DNA from: Bryopsis sp. KO-2023
Taxonomy: Eukaryota > Chlorophyta > Ulvophyceae > Bryopsidales > Bryopsidaceae
DNA: 64,000 nt
Assembly (NCBI GenBank): GCA_030272585.1
Contig: BSYQ01000003.1
Span: forward strand, 1,426,001-1,490,000
Direction of reading: 5' to 3'
Positions 11,608-20,461 of this stretch are shown here, piece after piece. Under the pieces are notes generated by a model. The model was not told where the DNA came from and made no database searches. It saw only the letters and a list, made by a program, of their open reading frames with translations. Each line of letters starts with the position of its first letter. Within the stretch, counting starts at the first letter, position 1. A program made the translations under genes and the position numbers.

Positions 11608-13707
11608 CTAACAACGACCGCAGGTACACTTGCAGTATCCTCCCCGTTGCATCCATCTTGAGTTGCACTTGTTGAAAGATTTTGCCTGAACCCCCCCCCC
11701 CAAAAAAAAAGGACAAAAAAGTCAGGGGTGCTGGAACAAAAATCACTACTAACAGGAAACGCACAGAGCTCACAGTTCCCTCAAAATGTTGAAAGATTAC
11801 ATCTTCAGCCAACGATGGTACTGTTGGAGAAACGATTCAACAAAAACCGTAACTCATAACTCTATGCACACAAAATTATGAAATCGCAATTACTGACCTG
11901 CTCTTCACAAGTCCAGAACTTTCCTGGTTGCCTATCGGTGCATGAGCAAGATTTTTTTTTGTCTGAAAAACAGCAAATATCAATCAATAATAGCCCCCCC
12001 CCCCCTTCCACAAACCCAAATTCTACCATTTGTGATTTACCAAAAGGCAACCATGCCGTTTCCACTTCGACGAGCAAGTATTTAAATATTAATATTTTTT
12101 TGGTGCCACGAGAAACACAGAAATACAGCACCATTAAATCTGTACTCTTTGAAAATGTGCAATTGACTACAATTTCAAGTCTTGTTTTTCCTTCCCCTGA
12201 GAATTATACAACAGTACATATTTCAAAAAAAGATTTCAAACATTTTTTCCTTTCCTGTTTAAACTGTCCAGAGTAGCTTACCACAACGACCACAAGTGCA
12301 CGAACAGTAGTCACCCTTGATCATCCATTTCTCGAAGCATTTTCCAAATCGTTTCTGTGGGTCAATCAGAATCTTATTTCAGCAAAAACAATACACCCTA
12401 AACAGCACAACACCAAAAGAAGAAAAAAGAAAGAAGAAAAAACAGCCAAAAAGATGCCTGAAAAAAAGGAAAAACAGCAGCACCTACTCCTCCCAGTGAA
12501 ACTCAAAATTTTCACACTCAATTCAGCAGCAATCCCTGTCTATTCCTTCCATATATGGGCTGGGGGTTACTCCCTTCACCTGTTGAGCACAAGAAAGAGA
12601 GCTCCCGGGGGGTGTCTGATCTTGGTTGCATGGACATCCAGGGTCAGAGAATCCTTGGAATAAAAAAAGCAAGAACCCCTCAAGTCAGACAGAACACAGG
12701 AAAGAAAATGAACATCAAGACTACTGAGGACTTGATATTGCCCAGACCCCAACACATCCAGATCTTATATTGACCCCGACTGTTCTGTCAAGGGCATCCA
12801 TGAATTTATTTGGTTTGCAATTGCAAACTGCTCCAAACTGCTTCATCCCAGAGGTCAAACAAAAAAAATTGAAAAAAAAAATGACCGCACCAATCGAAGG
12901 TGCTCACAGGTCTATATAAAAGTATCAAGCATCGACCTTGCATTTCTGAGAAAGCATACAGGCTAAAAAAAAAATTGCCTATGTCAGCCAAAGAAGGATG
13001 AGTGCTGCGACGAGGGGAGGGGAAAGTCAATTCCGAGATCTCACCACCTCCACCACCGCCACTACCACCTCCTCCATCTGTGAAAACGCTTGAAAAAGAA
13101 CTGACATAACTACCGCCGGATGTGAAGCTCGAGGCGACGGTGGACGCAGATCGACCTCCCTCCACACGTGCTTCCTGCTTGAATTCGCTGATTATTCCAC
13201 CCAGCAGCCCTGATGATGTTGTGCTAACTCGAGCAGACGCCCCACCTGGGTTATCCGATTTCACAAAAACCAGCAGTCAGCATCACCCAACCCAACCCTC
13301 TCTGGAAAATTCACCTCCACAGATGTTTGGCTGGAAAACTTTGGTTGCGGCATAGAAATGCTTACCACCGGAGGAAAACGAACTTCTGGCGCTCCCTCCC
13401 ACTGTCGTGAATTGACCTGCATGCACAGCGTCAAACGTAACTCCAAAGCGAGATCACATCGAAGCTACCCTCTAAAGAAGAGGCCTCAGTGAGTTCATAC
13501 TGTAGGAAAAAAAAAATAAAAGCGATAGACGGTAGATAGTAGCTGCTCCGCTACTATCTCAGGGCAAGCGCCCCCATCTCCAAGACGATTCGGAAGGTCT
13601 GGACTCGACCCCAGCCGCCACGAAGCAAACGTACCGCTAACGCACACCAAGCTGATCGCAGCAAACGCCATACACAACGCGAGCGATTGGGCCGGAGAAT
13701 TCGCCAT
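11608..13707 (-). CDS. Secreted Gly/Ser-linker protein with two tandem Cys domains ending in TCGRC
   Basis: Seven exons: 13707-13635, 13416-13366, 13245-13045, 12653-12580, 12354-12282, 11962-11898, 11685-11608. They join in consistent phase into 615 nt, or 204 aa plus stop. Residues 1-24 form a signal peptide (Met-Ala-Asn start, hydrophobic core, VCVSG). Residues 25-108 are Ser/Gly/Thr-rich and end in a Gly run. Two copies of a domain of about 45 residues follow, with the pattern C-x-C-(N/T)-D-...-C-x-x-Q-...-K-C-...-W-M-...-Y-C-x-C-T-C-G-R-C. The second copy ends exactly at the stop. The order CxQ, KC, WM, YC, TCGRC recalls small extracellular Cys modules in green-lineage wall-associated proteins and fungal dockerin/CBM10-like modules, but the family is not identified. 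The protein is probably extracellular or cell-wall associated. Every domain is split by a phase-0 intron, and the domains are separated by phase-1 introns. Confidence 0.85.
11691..11710. repeat. Composite C11-A9 tract
   Basis: Eleven C then nine A lie immediately upstream of the last-exon acceptor of the TCGRC gene. In the transcript this reads T-run then G-run, so it sits where a polypyrimidine tract would be. Confidence 0.9.
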
Positions 13708-14551
13708 GGTGCAGAACTTGATTTACGAAAAAAAAACAAAAAGAGTTTTTTTGTTTCTTTCGAGCGAGGTGGAGTAACGATCAAAACAGGGGACTTGGCC
13801 GGTTCAGATCGTCTTGTGCCATTTGCTGTGAAGTGACATGGTGGGTTGGTGTGGCGACTGCATGCCAATGTGTCGCATCGTTCGTGCGACAGGCGTCGTG
13901 ATTTCTCCCCCCCCAAAAAAAGCTTCTCCAAATAGCCATCGAGCCTCAGAAAATGGGAATTCCAACCACCTTGCAAATTGTGATGGAAATGGTAAGGTCC
14001 TTTTCGATTGTTTGTTTCGAAGTGTTCCCTGAGTGTGGCTCGGTCGACAATATCGATATTGGACAGAACCCCTGTGTTGAACCCCTACTTCGGCCATACA
14101 ACAAACAGCATATCGAAGCTTATAGAAAGACCTGGATACGACCAAGAAGCTTCTTAAGAAGACTATATCCTTGCTACCAAGATTCGATCTGTACTATAAA
14201 TAATCTCAGTCAATTGGGTCTGGCACAACAATCGTTTAAAAATCGATATGAATGAATCTGTGGTGCACACACTGTGGCTGGTGGTATTTTTGGTTTGGTT
14301 TGGCTGGTGATTTCGAATCCCACGATTCATTATGCGTAATGGACGTGGCGCTGTTTTCTTCAAGGCGTTTCCACAAGCACATTTATCAATCAGTCTAAAT
14401 TGGCGGCGCTCTCCAACTCTGTTGATTCTGTCGACCTCAGTTTCTGTCATCCCCCATTTAATGACGAGTCTCGCCAGTAAATCCTTGACGTGGGGTCGCG
14501 ACTGTCTTTGACTCGCCAACACGTCGTTGAGATCATCGGGAGTGTGCCGAA
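13708..14551. other. Gene-free stretch upstream of the TCGRC gene
   Basis: This contains the promoter and 5' UTR of the minus-strand TCGRC gene. Open frames on both strands are short and lack protein-like composition. A C8-A7 composite tract lies at 13907-13921. Nothing else was recognised. Confidence 0.5.
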
Positions 14552-14696
14552 ATGTTTCGCTCGCTCCTGATAACTGGAGTTACACTGCTGGCCGTATCGG
14601 GCGTCAAGAGGCTGGCACAGTTTCTTGGAGACCGACATACGATCCGGGAACAGAACAGACAACGGCCAAGACAATACATCGCGTGGCAGCCACTGC
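14552..14696 (+). CDS. Possible first exon of a small membrane-anchored protein (tentative)
   Basis: The frame opens with ATG at 14552 and encodes about 48 residues: a hydrophobic helix (residues 4-17), then a basic, polar stretch ending in WQPL before a strong GTGAGT donor at 14697. A plausible acceptor (TTTCCCACAG) precedes 14779. In matching phase the following frame reads on to 15008, which would run antisense through the tRNA. A second donor (GTAAGC) near 14906 would avoid that, but no downstream exon was found. The size and N-terminal helix would suit a small organelle-membrane protein, but no family is recognised and this may not be a gene. Confidence 0.25.
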
Positions 14697-14928
14697 GTGA
14701 GTTCATTAACCCCGCTGAAAAAACACATTCCAACACCTGTTCTCAATGTTGCTGACTTGTGCCTTCACTTTCCCACAGAAGAGAGGCCAGCAACAGGTCA
14801 AAATATGCATGGAAATTGGAACCTTCGAGCCCCCATAACACTGCCCTTCCAGGGAGAAACATTGCGAACATTTGCGACTTCGTGCATGAGGTTTCCCGCT
14901 TCCGTAAGCACAAACAGGAGCCCCCTGC

Positions 14929-15002
14929 TGGCCAAGAAGGGGATCGAACCCTCGACATTCGCGTTATTAGCACGACGCTCTAACCAACTGAGCTACTCGG
15001 CC
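14929..15002 (-). tRNA. tRNA-Ile (anticodon AAU)
   Basis: The reverse complement folds as a complete 74-nt eukaryotic tRNA. The acceptor stem GGCCGAG pairs with CTTGGCC, with one G-U pair. The D-arm contains TAGCTCAGTTGG (A box), the anticodon loop is CTAATAA with anticodon AAT (read as IAU), and the T-arm contains GGTTCGATCCC (B box). The discriminator is A, no CCA is encoded, and no intron is present. No T4 terminator run was found within about 50 nt downstream, which is unusual for a Pol III gene. Confidence 0.97.
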
Positions 15003-15387
15003 GGGTGACGACAGTATATACAAGAATGACGATAGAACCTGAAGGACGGGGGGTGAGTGTTTTATTGATGTTGTGTATTAATCAGATTCCTAAGATTCCT
15101 AATACAACTGCTGCAAAGAAACACCCCAATCCATGTGGATCGGTGATACAAGAGGTGGTGGCTCTCTTTTGCTATAATTGTTTGTTTGTTTCTTTGCTGT
15201 GGGTAATCATTATGATTAGTATTTGCTGTGGGTTTCAATTATTGATTGATTGATTGAAGGAGGGCTGGACTGTCAGAAAAACAACAACAACAATGATTAT
15301 ACACCTAGCCACCTTCATGGACATCGAGCCCTGTAGGTTGAAAAACGCTACCCTGGTGCCTTGGCTCGCTAGACAGAGGAGTTGAAC
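15003..15387. other. Intergenic stretch between tRNA and next gene
   Basis: The stretch holds the upstream region of the minus-strand tRNA and the promoter and 5' UTR of the plus-strand gene starting at 15388. A short ATTG tandem repeat lies near 15240-15257. No coding sequence was seen. Confidence 0.6.
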
Positions 15388-16623
15388 ATGTCCGATCAAT
15401 TCGCGGGTCCGAGCTCGCATGCCGAGCCAGACAACGAAGGCTTGGAGGGGGAGGCGAGGTTTGCTGAAGTAGCTACTTTAGTCGATGCATGCGATTCGGA
15501 GGGAAGTACGTCGGAGAGCGATTGGGCGTTTGAGCCGGAGCGCGAAAACGCGTGGCCTCCCTTCCCCAAAACCCCAGAAGCTATCAATGTCGACTACGCG
15601 TGCCCTCCGCCCCGGGAGAGCTTTTTCGAGGAGCATAATCTTGGGACGTGCCCACCAGGATACGATAAGTCGGAGCCGATCGAGAGGGGGAGCTTGAAGG
15701 AGTGGGTGTATATTGTCTTAGGGAATAGCGTCAACAGGGGCATCGTGTGCGCGCATCACTCGCCAATGTGGCGCGCCCTCGCGGAAAGCATGCGTTTGCC
15801 GTTGGACGGGAAGAGTTTTGGATTCGCAAGTCAAAACATGATGGAGGATGGGGAGCGGACACGGTACTGCCCCCCAATCGAGGACTATCTCAGACCCCAA
15901 AGCGAGGATTGGAGGCCACCGGCTGGGTTCATCGTTCCTCCTGGCTTGTGTCTGCCTCCCTGGCATTACACTCGAAAAGAGAAGATGCGGCAAGAGGGGG
16001 CAAGGGAGCGCGAGGGAGGGTCTGAGGACCAGGAGATTTGGACACCATGCAATCGTGTCGAGTTCAGGGAGGTGCTGCGACTGGCTGGGGAGCCTGCCTG
16101 GTGCGGACTTCTTTCTCAATTTGCTTTTCTGATTTCTGATTTCGTTTTTCTCGGTGTTCTAAGATATTGAGGGTGCGGGGTCGTTCTTCACCGCCCTTCG
16201 CCTGCCAGCAACAAAAATCCATTCACTGATCTTTTCGCATCTCGAGTCGATGAACAGAAAACCAACTTTATTTATGCACTGCGCAGTATTTCTGGGGGTA
16301 GCTCGATTGCCACGAACCGTTCATGTTGGGGAACGAGCGAAACGTCTCCAGAGACAGGGCCTACCTCGGAAGCGTCTGGCGGATTGGGCGAAACCTCTCC
16401 AGACGAGGGGACAGAAATTGCTGTGGAACTCTCCTCTTTGGCGTCTGATGTCGGGCAATTGAACATATCAGAATTTTCTGAAAACGAGCCATTCGATTCT
16501 CCCAGATCTGGTCGTGGCCCTGGTGAAAGATTGCAGGTCCGTCCCAATTCAAACCTTACCAGAAATTCCAACCAGAAAAACACCTTAGTGAAAGAGGTAT
16601 CACGATTCTCCTCCACAATGTAA
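15388..16623 (+). CDS. Unknown two-exon protein, 349 aa
   Basis: Exon 1 is 15388-16100 (donor GTGCGG) and exon 2 is 16287-16623 (acceptor TTATGCACTGCGCAG). The junction is phase 2 on both sides and the joined frame is 1050 nt including stop. The N-terminus is acidic (Glu/Asp/Ser) up to about residue 70. The middle is rich in Pro, Trp, Cys and Tyr (residues about 75-190) and looks folded, and the second exon is Ser/Thr/Glu-rich and probably disordered. No signal peptide, membrane helix or known catalytic motif was seen, and the family is not recognised. A 12-bp word (TGAAAGAGGTAT) occurs near 16590 and again near 16640. Splicing between the copies would meet an immediate stop, so the read-through end at 16623 is preferred. 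An antisense frame across exon 2 is also open and is a weaker alternative. Confidence 0.6.
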
Positions 16624-18682
16624 TTTATGTTTGTTTTTTTGAAAGAGGTATAGAGGCACGAAAACGTTGCTGACATGGCTTTTCCAAAGTGTAAATGCGG
16701 ATGTGTCTGGGTGCATGTTAATGAAAGGAATAAAAATCGTTGTTTGATGGCATGCTTAGCAGCACAATTGCAGCGAGTCCACCATGTACGAGAGAGCTTA
16801 TTGTTCACCATCGAGCTCAGCCCTCCAGTGGTCCCATCATATATCGAGTGCTTTTTTGAACTCAAACAACAGAAATATGGGAAGGGTCCATCGCCATGAA
16901 AGGGATGAGAAGCGGTCCAAAGAAAGAGAAGATCGGAGTTGGGCGTTTGGAGGATCAGACGAATCGAATCAACCTCGTGATAGAGAACCCAATTTGTCTG
17001 CTTCCAATCGAAAGGTATTTTTCAGATATTAGCAGCCAATGTGACGCCATGCATCTAGGTGCAATAGAATCAATGTAATTGATGTTCGTTTGTTTGTTTG
17101 TTTGCAATAGAATCAAGTCAAAATTCAGGATATTGCATGTGGTGCCGAGATTCTGACTTGATTTTATTGTAACGATGGCGAGGGAGTGAATGCTCCCCAC
17201 TTGCATATATATTGGAACAACTTGTCTGATTTGCTGGAGGGGGTGTGAGGGGGGGGGGGGGGGTCTTGTATGGTGATTCTGGTGGAAGGAAAAGGTGAAA
17301 AAGGTATCAAGATTTGTATTGACTGGCTTACTGTCCAGGCAGGTTATTGTGCATATGTGTTAGAAATTCACTCGACGTTTTTGAATGAATATTTGTGGCA
17401 GTTCTTATTGCGGATTCTGTGGTTCAGAGAGAACCTGATGGTGGTGGTGGTGGCAATGGGTGGGTAGAGGATCGGTGGGAGACCTCTGAGCAATCACGTG
17501 AAATCGAGGCTAATCTACGGAGAAGACGGTCCCCTTCGAAGCGAGGCCCAACTGACCACAAAAAGTCTCATTGGTATTGAATGGGTGCATGACATGTTTT
17601 TCATCGTCGACATCGAGATTGGGAGCGATTCATTTAATAAAAACAGATCGGGGGGAATCATTTGCGACAAAAAAAAGCAATGTTATGAGGAACACAGACA
17701 CTCACATTTCAAACAAACAAAAATGACATTGCAGCTACTGTTGCAATTCACATAGGCGACTCGTTAGCAGTCATCTCTTGCAGTTTTGTTCATTCATCCT
17801 CTACCCTTTCTGATCCTATTCTACTCGAGTCCACAAGCACTCTTGCTGGGCAGTCGTCCCCAATTCTTGATTCGCCCAGCACCAGGGTATTTTTGTTTGT
17901 GTTGGAATCTCCAGCCACTAGTGCACGTGGGACTGCTTAGTTTGCAACCGATCAGTGTTGTAGTCTTCTCGTTTTCCCCTGAAATATCGACTCGAAATTG
18001 AGAGTTTTCAATGAGTTGATGATATCATCGATGTTTTCTTCCAAAAGTTCGGAGCGCAGGGATTTGGCAAGTGTTTTTTCCCGCCTGTCAAGGCACATAA
18101 ATGTCTTTCCCCGATCAAGTGAAAAAGAGTCGATACACTGGAAACGCTCCAAAAAAGAGCATCCCTTGCGAATGATCTGAGAAAGTTGATGCCAGATCTG
18201 TTCCACCACCACTGATGGCAGGTATTGAGTAACGTCAATTGTTGCAACGAATTGGAAAACTACCTCACCAAGCGTTGACAATGGGATGCCTGACTTTAAA
18301 ACGATCGGCCGATTGCCCAGTGGAACGATTCCACTACTCCATGCAACATCTGAAGAAGGAGTCCTCACAATTAATATTGAGGCACTTGAGCCAAGATTCT
18401 CAATTGAGCCAGGTGGATGCCTTCAATCCCGAAATGACTGCGAGGAAGAAAAACACTTTTGCAGGGATCAATGATCTTGTCAGGAGGGGACCCCAACACT
18501 CGAAAGATTGGTGACACTGTAGAACATCGTTCCGAAGTCACACAGATTTTCGAGCTGCGGCGCTACATAAAGCCGCCCTCCGAGGTCAGAAAACAAAAAA
18601 AACGACAGCTTCTCTGTGAAACAACCACACTTCCGCTGCTACTTGAAACGAGTTTTCCTTTGTGCTCTAGCATTCGAAGGGG
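16624..18682. other. Low-information stretch with one antisense open frame
   Basis: No gene can be built here with consistent splice phases. Coding-like fragments occur on the plus strand near 16900-17012 and 17410-17575 (basic, Arg/Ser-rich) and near 17785-17886 (Ser-rich), but their junctions conflict or lack good acceptors. A G-run lies near 17250. A more protein-like minus-strand frame is listed separately at 17952-18422. Confidence 0.4.
17952..18422 (-). CDS. Possible exon of an unknown protein (orphan open frame)
   Basis: The minus strand is open for about 156 codons. Its composition looks like a folded domain: alternating hydrophobic residues (VVFQFVATIDV), amphipathic helices with IWHQLSQII, a Cys/Phe-containing strand and a charged C-terminal helix. 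It lacks a convincing ATG (the frame opens just after a TGA and runs through GTG), and no partner exons were found on either side. The plus strand is also open across 18227-18471, so this may be chance. No family is recognised. Confidence 0.3.
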   Translation of the reverse strand, partial: RHPPGSIENLGSSASILIVRTPSSDVAWSSGIVPLGNRPIVLKSGIPLSTLGEVVFQFVATIDVTQYLPSVVVEQIWHQLSQIIRKGCSFLERFQCIDSFSLDRGKTFMCLDRREKTLAKSLRSELLEENIDDIINSLKTLNFESIFQGKTRRLQH

Positions 18683-18693
18683 TATATATAAAA
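18683..18693 (+). promoter_or_regulatory. TATA-like element upstream of the octad-repeat gene
   Basis: TATATATAAAA ends about 9 bases before the ATG at 18702. This is closer than a canonical TATA box allows with a start site 25-30 nt downstream, unless the transcript starts within the coding region. It may be coincidental. Confidence 0.25.
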
Positions 18694-18701
18694 CAGTCAC
18701 T

Positions 18702-19604
18702 ATGATGAGAGGCACTGTTCTGGCCGCCATCGTGGTGTTAGGTCTTGCTTGTGTCGCAAACGCGAGGGAGCTGCAGGGCCACCACTGCTGCAAGCACGTC
18801 CTGAAATGCCACGACGTCCCCAATCACACCTGCACGCACGTGCCCAAGCAGGTGTGCCACAAAGTTCCCAAGAAAGTTTGCGACGACGTTCCGATCAGAA
18901 AATGCCATCCCACCACCGAGAAGGTCTGCAAGAAGGTTCCTGAACAGGTGAGTCGCTTCCCCAGATATGCCGCACGCACGTTGCGTTTCCCCCGACCTCG
19001 TTGCTGAAGCGCTATGCTGTGTGGTTGGTTCGCAGAAGTGCGACAAAGTCAAGAAGAAGGAGTGCGAGAAAGTCCCCAAGGAAAACTGCTGCAAGGTGCC
19101 CGAGAAACAGTGCAGGAAGGTGCCTGAGAAGAAGTGCTATACCGACTACAAGCAGGAGTGCCACCACGTCAACAAGAAGGTGAGAAGAGGTTTGGACTTT
19201 GCTGTGCGCGCTTTTGATTTCTGACGGAGGAGCCGACTTGACGTTTGGATGTGGACTTGTAGATCTGCGACGCCCACAAGAAGTGCTACTGGAAACGGGT
19301 GCCTGTATGCGAGAGAGTCCCTTTTAAGAAATGCGCAATCGAGCACGTAGAGAAGTGCGAGATCCTGCACAAGAAGAAGTGCGACACCATCTACGAGCAA
19401 GTGTGCAAGCCTGTTTGGAAAAAGGAGTGCAAAGAGGAGCACGTCGAGAAGTGCGAGCACATCAAAAAAGACAACTGCTTTGTCGACTACGAGCAAAAGT
19501 GCGAGACCGTCCACAAGAAGGAGTGCAAACCCATCCAGGATAAAAAGTGCAAGACGGAGTATGTCAAGAAGTGCGAAAAGGTCAAAGAGTGCGGCCACTG
19601 CTAA
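18702..19604 (+). CDS. Secreted Cys-rich protein built of C-x7 octads
   Basis: Exons 18702-18947, 19036-19179 and 19263-19604 all join in phase 0, giving 243 aa. Residues 1 to about 22 form a signal peptide (basic start, Ala/Val/Leu core, cleavage near ANA/RE). The rest is almost entirely an eight-residue repeat beginning with Cys, about 26 units, with a consensus near C-x-x-V-P-x-K-x in the first half and a looser C-x-x-x-H/Y-x-K-K in the second. It ends in CGHC. Lys and Glu are strongly enriched and there is no membrane helix. Each intron falls at an octad boundary, right before a Lys/Ile-Cys. The repeat suggests an extended, disulfide-cross-linked extracellular fibre or wall/scale protein, or metal binding; this is inference. 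A decayed inverted copy of its 3' part lies at 36795-37215. Confidence 0.9.
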
Positions 19605-20461
19605 ACATGGCAATCTTTCTGCGATTTGCGCCTGGACCAAATTTCAAGTTCTTTTGAGAGCCCAGGGCTCCTATTTGATACTTTTTGGGTCAGTTACCTC
19701 AAAGTCACAATTGGTTTTATGTATAGTGTTCACAAATATGTGAACCACTCTGTAACGTCGAGATCTCTATTTAATTATTTATTTGGTAGTTTGTGAGACA
19801 AATATGTTCGGGCTCCTTAGAAGCCCACCAATTGCAAATCAATGAAACTGGTTCACACAAGGTGTCTCGTCCATTCGTGAGCCTCTATCGCCCACATGTG
19901 CAAAAGCTGTGCTCTGTCTCTGCAACTGACGATTCGATTTTCTGCAACCACACAAATCAACATATCCTTCTCCCGAACTCCATCTGAAGTCTACCTTTCA
20001 TTTGAAAACCCCAGTAATTTGATGTTTGTTTGTTAAAAAATAACCCAGCTGGGGCAGTGCCCTTGATTCTATCCCAACTGAAATGGGATAAACGCCACCA
20101 GTCAATACACTCTATGCAAAAAGTATGCTTTTTCTTGTATTTCCAAGTAAAAAATGAAAAAAAGCATATGTAGTTTCCGCACGACGTTCTCTTCCTCCCA
20201 GTCCTTTTCCAAACAGCAACGATTGGCAAGCAACAGAATCCAGACCTGTCCCTCAAACCTTTCCCACATCTCCTTTTCTCGTTCTACGTCATTCCCTGCT
20301 GATTCGAATCCCAACCCGAAAGATTGCTCCGTGCTCCAAACTTGGCACTGGATGTGACGGCGCTTCTCCCTGCCAACGCACACACTCTACGTCCATTGCC
20401 AGATACCAGGGCGGAAGACCACGAGCGAAACTTTCTCACTTTGCCAGCAATCAACACTGGA
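19605..20461. other. 3' UTR of the octad gene and upstream region of the next gene
   Basis: The first roughly 140 bases (to about 19750) are also present in the inverted pseudogene at 36.8 kb and are probably 3' UTR. The remainder shows no coding block up to the ATG at 20462. The frame upstream of 20462 is open for about 45 codons, so an additional 5' exon or a more upstream start is possible. Confidence 0.55.

Noticed and set aside
16272-16560. Minus-strand open frame opposite exon 2 of the 349-aa gene
   Set aside because: The plus-strand exon joins exon 1 in exact phase. The minus frame has a plausible C-terminus but no phase-consistent upstream exon.
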